From assembly GCA_002305415.1 (NCBI GenBank), contig DBQX01000031.1, forward strand, positions 1 through 34,854: a stretch of 34,854 nucleotides of DNA, in the 5' to 3' direction. Of the stretch, positions 16,357 to 23,395 are shown in pieces. Each line of letters begins with the position of its first letter. The stretch's first letter is position 1. Origin of the DNA: Actinomycetales bacterium UBA1383 (lineage in GTDB: Bacteria > Actinomycetota > Actinomycetes > Actinomycetales > Actinomycetaceae). The position numbers and the translations under genes are program-made. The notes under the pieces are model-generated. The model searched no databases and had not been told where the DNA came from. It saw nothing but the letters and a program-made list of their open reading frames with translations.

Positions 16357-17388
16357 ATGGCTGCACTGAAGGTCGCGATCGTCGCGGGAGGACTCGCCCA
16401 CGAGCGGGACGTCTCGATCCGCTCGGGCAGGCGCGTGGCGCAGACACTGCGCGACGAGGGTTTCGAGGTGGAGGTCTGGGACCTGGACAGCCGCCTCATC
16501 GACCGGGTGCGCGCGTGGGCGCCCGACGTCGTGTGGCCCCTCGTCCATGGCGCCGACGGTGAGGACGGCTCGCTGCAGGACCTGTTCGGGCTCCTGCGGG
16601 TGCGGTTCGTGGGGGCTGACGGGCACCAGGCGCGGCTGGCGTCCCACAAGCCCACCGCGAAGGCGCTCATGCGGGCGGTCGGCCTGCGCACCCCGCCGTG
16701 GGTGACGCTCCGCCAGTCACTGTTCCGGCAGGTCGGGGCCAAGGGCGTCCTCGACGCGATCGTCGCCACCCTCGGGCTGCCCGTGGTGGTCAAGCCCGCC
16801 GACGGCGGTTCGGCCCTCGGGGTCACCCTCGTGCGGGACCCCGCGCAGCTGCCCGAGGCCATGGTCAACTGCTTCGCCTACACCGACGAGGCCCTCATCG
16901 AGCGCTATGTGGAGGGGACCGAGATCGCGGCCTCGGTGGTGCAGCTCGACGGTCCACCGCGGGTGCTCCCGCTCGTCGAGATCGTGACGGAGGGCCCCTA
17001 CGACTTCGACGCCCGCTACAACCCGGGGCGGAGCGAGTACTTCGTGCCGGCGCGCCTCGACGCGCCCACGACGCAAGCAGTCCGGGCCGCCGTCGCAACG
17101 GTGCATGAGACGTTCGCGCTGGGCGACCTCTCGCGGGTGGACCTGCTCGTCGGAGCTGACGGCGTGGTGTGGGTGATCGACATCAACGTCGCCCCCGGGA
17201 TGACGGAAACCTCGCTGTTCCCGCAGGCAGCGGCCTCGGAGGGCGGAACCCTGTACGCCGACATCGTGCGGCACGCGGCGGCGAGGGATCCCGGGGCTGC
17301 CGTGGCGATCAGCCCGACCCTCGCGCGGCCCGTCGGGACGCTGAGCTACGGGGACGCGGTCCCCTCCCCCGCCGACGACGCCGACTGA
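16357..17388 (+). CDS. D-alanine--D-alanine ligase-like ATP-grasp protein
   Basis: The 343-residue product shows the Ddl blocks in order. AGGLAHERDVSIRSG (10-24) matches the GGxSxExxVSxxS signature, HGADGEDG (64-71) and KPADGGSALGV (146-156) follow, then YDFDARYNPGRSEYFVPARL, and RVDLLV with Arg260. The metal and product site reads DINVAPGMTETS (275-286), where Ddl enzymes usually have E-x-N-T-x-PGMT, so the first ligand is Asp instead of Glu and a Thr is Val. The fold suggests ATP-driven ligation of two amino acids, but the differences and the partner aminotransferase leave the substrate open. It follows the aminotransferase by nine bases, has a TAGGAG site, and ends one base from the end of parB. 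Confidence 0.8.
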   Translation: MAALKVAIVAGGLAHERDVSIRSGRRVAQTLRDEGFEVEVWDLDSRLIDRVRAWAPDVVWPLVHGADGEDGSLQDLFGLLRVRFVGADGHQARLASHKPTAKALMRAVGLRTPPWVTLRQSLFRQVGAKGVLDAIVATLGLPVVVKPADGGSALGVTLVRDPAQLPEAMVNCFAYTDEALIERYVEGTEIAASVVQLDGPPRVLPLVEIVTEGPYDFDARYNPGRSEYFVPARLDAPTTQAVRAAVATVHETFALGDLSRVDLLVGADGVVWVIDINVAPGMTETSLFPQAAASEGGTLYADIVRHAAARDPGAAVAISPTLARPVGTLSYGDAVPSPADDAD

Positions 17389-17389
17389 G

Positions 17390-18418
17390 TTACGCCGACG
17401 CCTCGAGGGAGGCCTCGCCGGCACGCTCTCCCGGCGCGAGGACCGTGAGGATTCGCTCCAGGTCCTCGAGGGAGGCGAAGTCGACGGTGATGCGTCCGCG
17501 GCGCGCACCCATTGTGACCTTGACCCGGGTGTCGAAGCGGTCCGCGAGGCGGGCGGCCAGTTCGTCCAGTTGCCCGTTGCCGGCGCCGTTCCGCGGGCGG
17601 CGCCGCATCTCGGGACGTAGGGGTTCGTCCCCGAGTGCCACGATCTCCTCGGTCGCACGCACCGACAGTCCCTCGGCGACGATCCGCTGGGCGAGGCGCT
17701 CCATGGCGGCGCCGTCGGGCAACCCGAGGAGGGCGCGGGCATGCCCCGCGGACAGGACGCCCGCGGCCACGCGGCGCTGCACGAGCGGCGGCAGCTTCAG
17801 CAGGCGCAGCGTGTTGCTGATCTGGGGACGGGATCGTGCGATCCGGGTGGCGAGCTCCTCGTGGGTGCAGGAGAAGTCGTCGAGGAGCTGCTGGTAGGCG
17901 GTGGCCTCCTCGAGCGGGTTGAGGTTGGCGCGGTGCAGGTTCTCGAGCAGGGCGTCCCGCAGCATCGCGGTGTCGTCGGTCTCGCGCACGATCACCGGGA
18001 TCGACTCGAGGCCGGCGCGGCCGGCGGCGCGGAGCCGGCGCTCGCCCATGATGAGTTCGTAGGGGGTTGCGCTGCCCGCGGGCGCAGGGCGTACCACCAC
18101 GGGCTGCAGCAGTCCGACCTCACGGATCGAGTCCGCGAGCTCGTCGAGATCCTCCTCGTCGAAGACCTGGCGCGGCTGCCGCGGGTTGGGGGAGATGGCG
18201 CCCACGGGAAGCTCGGTGGCGAAGAGGCCGGGAATCGGGGCCAGATTCTCCTGGGCTCTCGGGCTGGCGACGGCTTCAACGGGCGTTGAGGCGCTCGGGG
18301 GTGTGAGGACGTTCCCCGGATCCGGGGCGAAGAAGATGTCCCGTGGCCGGTCGGTGGCGTCAATGCTGGGGATGAGGGCCTCGATTCCCCTGCCCAACCC
18401 ACGGCGCTTCTCAGCCAT
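17390..18418 (-). CDS. parB: Chromosome partitioning protein ParB
   Basis: ParB binds parS sites near the origin, slides along DNA as a CTP-dependent clamp and works with ParA to separate sister origins. The 342-residue product begins MAEKRRGLGRGIEALIP, a typical ParA-interacting N-terminus. It then shows ISPNPRQPRQVFDEEDLDEL (about 75-94) and the CTP-binding GERRLRAAG (125-133). A helix-turn-helix near 190-211 (HEELATRIARSRPQISNTL) contacts parS, and a C-terminal dimer domain ends the protein. The ATG at 18418 overlaps the last 8 bases of parA, so the two are translated together. The stop is one base from the convergent Ddl-like gene. Cognate parS sites lie at 19388, 19627 and 19773. Confidence 0.96.
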   Translation of the reverse strand: MAEKRRGLGRGIEALIPSIDATDRPRDIFFAPDPGNVLTPPSASTPVEAVASPRAQENLAPIPGLFATELPVGAISPNPRQPRQVFDEEDLDELADSIREVGLLQPVVVRPAPAGSATPYELIMGERRLRAAGRAGLESIPVIVRETDDTAMLRDALLENLHRANLNPLEEATAYQQLLDDFSCTHEELATRIARSRPQISNTLRLLKLPPLVQRRVAAGVLSAGHARALLGLPDGAAMERLAQRIVAEGLSVRATEEIVALGDEPLRPEMRRRPRNGAGNGQLDELAARLADRFDTRVKVTMGARRGRITVDFASLEDLERILTVLAPGERAGEASLEASA

Positions 18419-19355
18419 TGTGGTGCTCCGCTCGATCTGCCATCTCCCGGGCCGCCATGCGGTAGGCCAGCGCGCCGGTGGAGGTGGGGTCATAGGTGAT
18501 GATGGTCTGGCCGTAGCTCGGGGCCTCGGAGATGCGGACGAGCCGCGGGATCGTGGTTTCGAGTGTCTGGTTCGGGAAGTACTGCCGCACCTCGTCCGCC
18601 ACCTGGCGGGAGAGGTTGGTGCGCTTGTCGTACATCGTGAGCAGGATGGTTGAGACGTGCAGCCGAGGGTTCAGGTGTCCGCGGATGAGCTCGACGTTCT
18701 TCAGGAGCTGGGAGAGCCCCTCCAGCGCGTAGTACTCGCACTGGATCGGGATGAGCACCTCATCGGCGGCGACGAACGCGTTGATCGTCAGCAGCCCGAG
18801 GCTGGGCGGGCAGTCGATGATCACGTAATCGTAGGGATCGTCCGCGCGCTCCGCGAGGAGGCTCGTGATCGCGGACCGGAGCCGGTTCTCGCGTGCGACC
18901 ACGGACACGAGCTCGATCTCCGCGCCCGACAGGTCGATGGTGGCCGGGGCACAGTCAAGTCCCGGGACGGTCTCGCATGGCTGGATGACCTGGGACAGGG
19001 GTAGCTCGTTGATGATCGCGTCGTACACCGAGGGTGTGCCCGCGTGGTGCTCGATGCCGAGCGCCGTCGAGGCGTTGCCCTGGGGATCGTTGTCGACGAC
19101 GAGCACCCTCAGCCCGCCGGTGGCCAGAGCAGCGGCCAGGTTGACCGCTGAGGTCGTCTTGCCGACCCCGCCCTTCTGGTTTGAGACGGTGATGACCCGT
19201 GGCCGGGCGGGTTTCGGGTAGCGGGTCCCGCCGAGGCTGATCTTCCTCCTCAGGTCCTCGGCGAGCTGGGCGGCGAGGGGAGTGGAGTCGTCAACGGCCG
19301 GGAGCGCGTTGATGATCTCCTCCCTGTCGAACCGGGTGTCGTTTCCAGTCAGCAC
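18411..19355 (-). CDS. parA: Chromosome partitioning ATPase ParA
   Basis: This Walker-type ATPase of 314 residues forms a DNA-bound gradient that pulls ParB-parS complexes apart. The deviant Walker A motif is KGGVGKTT (61-68), followed by VVDNDPQGNAS and the Walker B-like YVIIDCPPSLG. Residues 1-50 precede the fold. I chose the GTG at 19355. The frame is open to 19541, but the extra part would encode a parS site and repeats and has no family similarity. A TACGAT element ends six bases before this GTG and no Shine-Dalgarno site is present, so the mRNA is probably leaderless. parA is first in the parA-parB operon. Confidence 0.95.
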   Translation of the reverse strand: MLTGNDTRFDREEIINALPAVDDSTPLAAQLAEDLRRKISLGGTRYPKPARPRVITVSNQKGGVGKTTSAVNLAAALATGGLRVLVVDNDPQGNASTALGIEHHAGTPSVYDAIINELPLSQVIQPCETVPGLDCAPATIDLSGAEIELVSVVARENRLRSAITSLLAERADDPYDYVIIDCPPSLGLLTINAFVAADEVLIPIQCEYYALEGLSQLLKNVELIRGHLNPRLHVSTILLTMYDKRTNLSRQVADEVRQYFPNQTLETTIPRLVRISEAPSYGQTIITYDPTSTGALAYRMAAREMADRAEHHNG

Positions 19356-19361
19356 CGCATC

Positions 19362-19367
19362 ATCGTA
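19362..19367 (-). promoter_or_regulatory. -10 element of parA-parB (leaderless)
   Basis: The minus-strand hexamer TACGAT (TANNNT) ends six bases before the parA GTG, the same layout as the NUDIX operon promoter. The nearest parS site lies only about 20 bases further upstream, so ParB bound there could influence transcription. Confidence 0.55.
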
Positions 19368-19387
19368 CGGAGCGGGGTGCGCGCACT

Positions 19388-19401
19388 GTTTCACGTGAAA
19401 C
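19388..19401. other. parS site 1
   Basis: GTTTCACGTGAAAC, a perfect palindrome identical to the core parS consensus bound by ParB, lies 32 bases upstream of the parA start codon. Confidence 0.95.
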
Positions 19402-19417
19402 GGCGTTTCGCGAACCT

Positions 19418-19544
19418 CGCGGTGTCGCGCGGGACACACGACTCGGACGCACGCCTCACACACACCCGGGACACGTTGCTCGCACGCACGGCTCACACAC
19501 ACCCGGGACACGTTGCTCGCCCGCACGGCTCGCACACACACGCG
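19418..19544. repeat. 37-bp tandem repeat
   Basis: Units 19455-19491 and 19492-19528 differ at one base; each begins CTCACACACACCCGGGACAC. A diverged unit (19418-19454) precedes them and a partial one (from 19529) follows. The array lies between parS sites 1 and 2, upstream of parA. Its role is unknown. Confidence 0.85.
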
Positions 19545-19640
19545 TCATCCCATTGACGAAGACGCGGTAGTCCCGCGATCACCCCGAACGCCCCGAGGTG
19601 GAGTCCGGGTGTGGAGGGGATGGCTTGTTTCACGTGAAAC
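19543..19640. repeat. parS-bearing block, copy A
   Basis: A 98-bp stretch that begins CGTCATCCC, contains GACG-A-AGACGC, GCGAT and AACGCC, and ends in CTTGTTTCACGTGAAAC. It resembles the block at 19691-19786 along its length, which suggests an old duplication that copied a parS site. Confidence 0.6.
19627..19640. other. parS site 2
   Basis: GTTTCACGTGAAAC, a perfect match to the ParB-binding consensus, at the right end of repeat block A. Confidence 0.95.
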
Positions 19641-19690
19641 GTCGCCCACGAGTCTCGGTTTCCGCGCGGGCTCTCGACCGACGCGACCCC

Positions 19691-19786
19691 CGTCATCCCT
19701 TCGACGGAGACGCCACGGCGACGCGATTGACGCACAACGCCGTGGTGGTGTGCGGCTGCCAAGGGACCACTTGTTTCACGTGAAAC
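19691..19786. repeat. parS-bearing block, copy B
   Basis: A 96-bp diverged copy of the block at 19543-19640, sharing CGTCATCCC, GACGGAGACGC, GCGAT, AACGCC and the terminal CTTGTTTCACGTGAAAC in the same order and near-equal spacing. Confidence 0.6.
19773..19786. other. parS site 3
   Basis: GTTTCACGTGAAAC, a perfect match to the ParB-binding consensus, at the right end of repeat block B. Confidence 0.95.
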
Positions 19787-19978
19787 ACCCGCGCGGGAGT
19801 CGCACGCCCACAATCCACTGATCGGGCCGGTGAAACGCTCTGCTGTTACCAGCACACACCGGGCGGAACTCCCTGTCCGGAACGCCGGTGATCGGCCCCT
19901 CCGGCCCAATTCAGCAGAACTGGCGCCGTCTCGCTCACCCAGGGTCGACCCAACGCCGGTGTCCCGGATTGTGCTCCC

Positions 19979-20030
19979 GTGCTCGTGGGAGCCTTTGTCA
20001 TCCATGCGTGACAAAGCCTCCCACGAGCAC
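19979..20030. repeat. Inverted repeat with 22-bp arms
   Basis: Arms 19979-20000 (starting GTGCTCGTGGGAG) and 20009-20030 (ending CCCACGAGCAC) pair at 21 of 22 positions around the 8-base loop TCCATGCG. It could be a terminator for leftward transcription past rsmG, about 700 bases away, or a protein-binding or recombination site. No T-run flanks it. Confidence 0.8.
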
Positions 20031-20151
20031 TCTCGGGTCACAGCACCGACGGGGCAAGCGCCCTCCCTCAAGCGAAAGAGGAGCTGCCGAGCAGATCATC
20101 GCCATAAGCACCGCTGAGCCAAGTCCGGGCAGCCCCACCGGGCGGCGGCGG

Positions 20152-20211
20152 CAGAACGCCCACCCTCCAGGCCACACCGCCCACAACCCCCACCCTCCAG
20201 GCCACACCGCC
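20152..20211. repeat. 30-bp tandem duplication
   Basis: Two adjacent 30-base units (20152-20181 and 20182-20211) share a perfect 21-base part beginning CACCCTCCAGGCCACACC and differ at two of the other nine positions. No function is evident. Confidence 0.8.
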
Positions 20212-20240
20212 AGCAGCGACTGCGCGGACAGGAACCCGCA

Positions 20241-20342
20241 GGTCCCGTCCACGTCTGACACACCGTCGGTGCCCCTCCTCGCCCAACGGGCTGCTGCCCG
20301 CGGACCTCCTGGGAGGGTGTGTCAGCTATTCGTGACGGACCT
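20241..20342. repeat. Imperfect palindrome of about 100 bp
   Basis: CTGACACACC (20255-20264) and GGTGTGTCAG (20316-20325) are perfect 10-bp arms. Flanking them, GGTCCCGTC (20241-20249) and GACGGACC (20335-20342) pair with one bulge. The right end, GTGAC...CCCACGAG, resembles the right arm of the inverted repeat at 20009-20030. Confidence 0.5.
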
Positions 20343-20652
20343 TTCCCACGAGGAATGGGTCGATGAGCAGTCCTCATCCCGCGATGGGAAGGATTCCACG
20401 GCTCGCGTACGGGCCGCGCTGATGGCCGAGTTGCCTCGCGTCTCGGAACTGGCCCATCGATGGAAACCGATTCCGGTGCGCGGAGCAGAACCCGTCACAC
20501 CGACACGGAGGACCGGCGCCGGCGGACATGCAGCGATTCATCATCCGTTTAGGCGGCTGTCCAGTTTGGCATTGGGTCCGGCCTTGAAGCGGGACGGTGC
20601 CGGCCGGAGGGGGGACGTCAGAACCGCCCGCCGGGTCTCCGCAAGCGCCCTG

Positions 20653-20666
20653 GTTTCACGTGGAAC
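20653..20666. other. parS-like site 4 (one mismatch)
   Basis: GTTTCACGTGGAAC differs from the parS consensus at one base (G for A). It lies just beyond the 3' end of rsmG and may bind ParB more weakly. Confidence 0.65.
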
Positions 20667-20683
20667 GGGGCACCACACGGGAA

Positions 20684-20734
20684 CGCCCCACCAACCCCAG
20701 CGCCCCACCAACCCCAGCGCCAGACCAACGTCAG
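20684..20734. repeat. 17-bp triple tandem repeat overlapping the rsmG stop
   Basis: CGCCCCACCAACCCCAG occurs twice without change (20684-20700, 20701-20717). A third, diverged copy, CGCCAGACCAACGTCAG (20718-20734), contains the rsmG stop codon. This suggests that the array grew from the end of the gene by slippage. Confidence 0.8.
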
Positions 20735-21360
20735 CGCCGAACCTCGACCACCCGCGTCACCGACCCATCGAGCGGTGACACCACCTCGTGCACCTCCCAG
20801 GAGCCTGCTCCCAGCCTGCGAAGCACCCGCCCGGCTCCCTGGACCTCCTCCGCGGCACGTTCCCCCTTCAGGGCGAGCAGTACCCCGCCGCGCCGCACCA
20901 GCGGGAGCGTCCACCGGGCCAGCGTATCCAGCGCCGCCACGGCCCGGGCGGTCACCACATCGAACTCGTCGCGGACGTCCTCCGCCCGGGCGGCCACCAC
21001 GTCCACGTTCCGGAGGTCCAGTTCGCTGACCGCGTCGTCCAGCCAGGCGCACCGCCGCTCCATCGCCTCGATGCACACCACGTGGAGATCCGGCCGGGTC
21101 ACCGCCACCACGATCCCTGGAAACCCGGCACCAGACCCCACGTCCGCCACGCGCGCACCGCGGGGGATGAACGAGTTCACGGCCATCGAGTTCACGATGT
21201 GGCGCGACCACAGCCGCGGCACCTCCCGCGGCCCGATCACGCCACGCGGCTCGCCCCGCTCGATGAGCAGCCTGGAGAACCGCTGCAACTGCTCCCAGGA
21301 GGCGTCACCCACCGCCCCCCGGACGGCGAGCGACGACGGATCCTCCGGCGCCGTCGTCAC
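20731..21360 (-). CDS. rsmG: 16S rRNA (guanine527-N7)-methyltransferase
   Basis: This 209-residue enzyme (GidB) methylates G527 of 16S rRNA with S-adenosylmethionine; loss of it gives low-level streptomycin resistance in many bacteria. The SAM-binding core is VADVGSGAGFPGIVVAV followed by VVCIEAMERRCAWL. The entry region LWSRHIVNSMAVNSFIPRGA corresponds to the conserved LWxRHixDS block, here with Asn in place of Asp. VTARAVAALDTLARWTLPLV is the typical later block. I chose the GTG at 21360, which overlaps the khpB stop as GTGA; the frame is open to 21687 but that part is the reverse shadow of khpB. It is the last gene of the leftward rpmH operon. Confidence 0.94.
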   Translation of the reverse strand: MTTAPEDPSSLAVRGAVGDASWEQLQRFSRLLIERGEPRGVIGPREVPRLWSRHIVNSMAVNSFIPRGARVADVGSGAGFPGIVVAVTRPDLHVVCIEAMERRCAWLDDAVSELDLRNVDVVAARAEDVRDEFDVVTARAVAALDTLARWTLPLVRRGGVLLALKGERAAEEVQGAGRVLRRLGAGSWEVHEVVSPLDGSVTRVVEVRR

Positions 21361-21854
21361 GCGGCCGGGGGCTGGATCACCACGTGCCGTCGCGGCTCCA
21401 CACCCTCCGAGGCGGACACGAGACCCGCTTCCTTCGCGACGTCGTGCACCACCTTGCGCTCGAACGGGTTCATCGGCGCCAGCGCGACTGGCTGCCCCGT
21501 GGCCCGCGCCCGCTCCACGGCCTCGTTCGCCTGCGCGGTGAGCCGGTCCTTGACGCCCCGCCGGAAGCCGGCGATGTCCAGCATCAATCGCGACCGTTCC
21601 CCGGTCTTCGCCTGCACCGCCAGGCGGGTCAGCTCCTGCAGCGCCTCGAGTACCTCGCCGTCGTCCCCGATAAGCCGGCGCAGCCACCGGTCGCCGTACT
21701 CCTCGGAGACGATCTCGATGGCGGCGCGCCCGTTCTCCACGTCGATGTCGAGGTCACCGTCGAGGTCGGCGATGTCGAGCAGTTCCTCGAGGTAGTCGGC
21801 GGCGATCTCGCCCTCCTCCTCGAGTCGTGAGAGTGGGCTCTTGTCCTCGGTCAT
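21357..21854 (-). CDS. khpB: RNA-binding protein KhpB (Jag), KH and R3H domains
   Basis: The 165-residue product has an acidic N-terminus (about 1-45), a KH-like domain with IGDDGEVLEALQELTRL (GxxG-type loop), and a C-terminal R3H domain, PMNPFERKVVHDVAKEAGL. KhpB binds RNA, with KhpA in other bacteria, and affects cell division and envelope synthesis. The longer N-terminal Jag domain found in Firmicutes is missing, as is usual in actinobacteria. The ATG at 21854 has GAGGAG at 21861-21866. It lies between yidC (42-base gap) and rsmG (4-base overlap), the standard order. Confidence 0.92.
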   Translation of the reverse strand: MTEDKSPLSRLEEEGEIAADYLEELLDIADLDGDLDIDVENGRAAIEIVSEEYGDRWLRRLIGDDGEVLEALQELTRLAVQAKTGERSRLMLDIAGFRRGVKDRLTAQANEAVERARATGQPVALAPMNPFERKVVHDVAKEAGLVSASEGVEPRRHVVIQPPAA

Positions 21855-21896
21855 GAGGTCCTCCTCGTTCCATGGGGCCGGCCAGGTGCGACGACG

Positions 21897-23105
21897 TCAG
21901 TTGCCGTCCTTGTTGTACTTGCCGTGACCCTCGATCTCCTTGCGGCGCTTCTCGGCAGCGAGTCTCTTCTCCCGAGCCGCCTTGCGCTCCGCGGCGCGCG
22001 CCTCGTAGCGCTTGCGGGCGCGTTCCTCGTCCGTCAGGCCGTCCTTGCCGCGCACTGGCCGGTCCCCGTCCGCGTCTTCGGCGGCGGCGGGCTCCGGCTC
22101 GACGGCGTCAGCCGGCGCCGCTGCCGGCGGGGGCGTCACGGCGGGACCCTTCTTCTTCGCCCGGTCCTTCCGGACGGGCTGGACACGCTGCCCGGGGGTC
22201 GGCTGGATCTCCTCGGTGGCCATCGACTCGGTCTCAGGAGGCAGTCCCTTCTTCGCGCGCTTCGCCGCGTCCCGGGCCTGCTTCCGCTTGTACGCCTCCG
22301 AGCCCGGCGCGGGCATGCGCTGGATCGTGTAGAACTGCTGACCCATCGACCACAGGTTGGTGGTGGTCCAGTAGATGAGCACACCGATCGGGAACCCGAC
22401 TCCGGAGACCGCGAAGATGACCGGCATCGAGTACATCAGCATCTTCTGCTGGCGCATCATCGGGTTGTCGAGGGCGGACGCGGGCATGTTCTTCATCGTC
22501 AGCTGACGGGTGGTGAGGAACGTCGTCAGCGACATCGCGATGATCAGGATCACCGCGACGATCCGGACCTGGAGGTCGTCGCTGCCGAGGAACGTGGCTG
22601 AGAGCGGCGCGCCCAGGAGGGTGGACTGCTCGACGTCGGCCGCCAGCTCCGCGGTCAGCGGGCCGAGGGAGTCCATGCCCTCGTTCCCGCGGAACGCACC
22701 CGCGGCCAGGGATGGCAGGCCGCTCAGCACCCAGAACAGCGCGAAGAAGATCGGCATCTGCAGGATGATCGGGAGGCACGATGCGAACGGATTCGTGTTG
22801 TGCTTCCGGTAGAGCTCCATCATCTCCTGCTGCTGGGCCTGCCGGGAGGCCGGGTCCGTCTTCCCCTTGTACTTCTTCTGCAGGGCCTGCAGCTCGGGCT
22901 GCAACATCTGCATGCCCCGTGACGCCTTGATCTGTTTGAAGAACAACGGGATCAGCAGGATACGGATCACGATGACGAGGCCGACGATCGACCAGACCCA
23001 TGCGGCACCCGGTCCGTCCTGCATGCCGAGCGAGACCAGGAGGCTGTGGATCTGCACCATGATCCACGCGACGGCGATCTCGAGGGGGAGGAGAAGGGAT
23101 TCCAT
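21897..23105 (-). CDS. yidC: Membrane protein insertase YidC
   Basis: YidC inserts and folds membrane proteins, alone or with SecYEG. The 402-residue product has an N-terminal membrane helix and no large extracellular P1 domain, as in Gram-positive forms. The conserved 60KD-IMP core runs from VIRILLIPLFFKQIKASRGM through NPFASCLPIILQMPIFFALF. IRILLIPLFFKQ includes the arginine of the hydrophilic groove. Later helices include VGFPIGVLIYWTTTNLWSMGQ. From about residue 285 a long Lys/Arg/Glu-rich tail follows, probably touching the ribosome. The ATG at 23105 shares one base with the yidD stop (TGATG). Confidence 0.95.
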   Translation of the reverse strand: MESLLLPLEIAVAWIMVQIHSLLVSLGMQDGPGAAWVWSIVGLVIVIRILLIPLFFKQIKASRGMQMLQPELQALQKKYKGKTDPASRQAQQQEMMELYRKHNTNPFASCLPIILQMPIFFALFWVLSGLPSLAAGAFRGNEGMDSLGPLTAELAADVEQSTLLGAPLSATFLGSDDLQVRIVAVILIIAMSLTTFLTTRQLTMKNMPASALDNPMMRQQKMLMYSMPVIFAVSGVGFPIGVLIYWTTTNLWSMGQQFYTIQRMPAPGSEAYKRKQARDAAKRAKKGLPPETESMATEEIQPTPGQRVQPVRKDRAKKKGPAVTPPPAAAPADAVEPEPAAAEDADGDRPVRGKDGLTDEERARKRYEARAAERKAAREKRLAAEKRRKEIEGHGKYNKDGN

Positions 23106-23395
23106 CAGTGTGTGTGCTCCGCATCGTTCAGGTCCCCCGGGACGTCATCCGGGGGAATCTCCACGGCCATTGTGCTACCCGGGGGGAAGTCCACCCCGCC
23201 GCGGGACCACGGGTTGCACCGCAGCACCCGCCACACCGCGAGAGCCGTCCCACGGAAGAAGCCCTGCACCCGGATCGCCTCCACCGCGTACGCCGAGCAC
23301 GACGGGTAGTACTTGCAGCTCGGGGGGAAGAGCGGCGAGATGAACAGCTGGTACCCCTTGATGAGCACCGTGGCCAGCCACTGCAGCGGGTTCAC
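23105..23395 (-). CDS. yidD: Membrane protein insertion efficiency factor YidD
   Basis: The 96-residue product has the family core LIKGYQLFISPLFPPSCKY, then YPSCSAYAVEAIRVQGFFRG and RVLRCNPWSRGGVDFPP, with the three conserved cysteines. YidD sits at the inner face of the membrane and assists YidC. The GTG start at 23395 overlaps the rnpA stop (GTGA), and the stop overlaps the yidC start, so translation is coupled along the operon. The last 20 residues (EIPPDDVPGDLNDAEHTH) are an acidic tail. Confidence 0.95.
   Translation of the reverse strand: MNPLQWLATVLIKGYQLFISPLFPPSCKYYPSCSAYAVEAIRVQGFFRGTALAVWRVLRCNPWSRGGVDFPPGSTMAVEIPPDDVPGDLNDAEHTH

Larger units (their letters stand above)
19356..20730. 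other. Gene-free parS and repeat region between parA and rsmG
   Basis: About 1.4 kb without a credible gene. Open frames here run through repeats and parS sites and resemble no family I recognise. The region holds the parA promoter, three perfect parS sites, one with a single mismatch, a 37-bp tandem repeat, two diverged copies of a parS-containing block, a 22-bp-arm inverted repeat, a 30-bp duplication, an imperfect palindrome of about 100 bp and a 17-bp triple repeat. It probably acts as part of the centromere; roles for the repeats are unknown. Confidence 0.75.

Noticed and set aside
19356..19541. N-terminal extension of ParA
   Set aside because: It would translate a parS site and a tandem repeat; the GTG at 19355 with TACGAT six bases upstream is a better start.
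20152..20211. CRISPR array
   Set aside because: The two units are directly adjacent with no unique spacers and no cas genes are present.
19888..20778. Open frame of 296 codons in the parS region
   Set aside because: It runs through a hairpin, a duplication, a palindrome and a parS-like site, has low-complexity Pro/Arg/His composition and ends inside the 3' part of rsmG.
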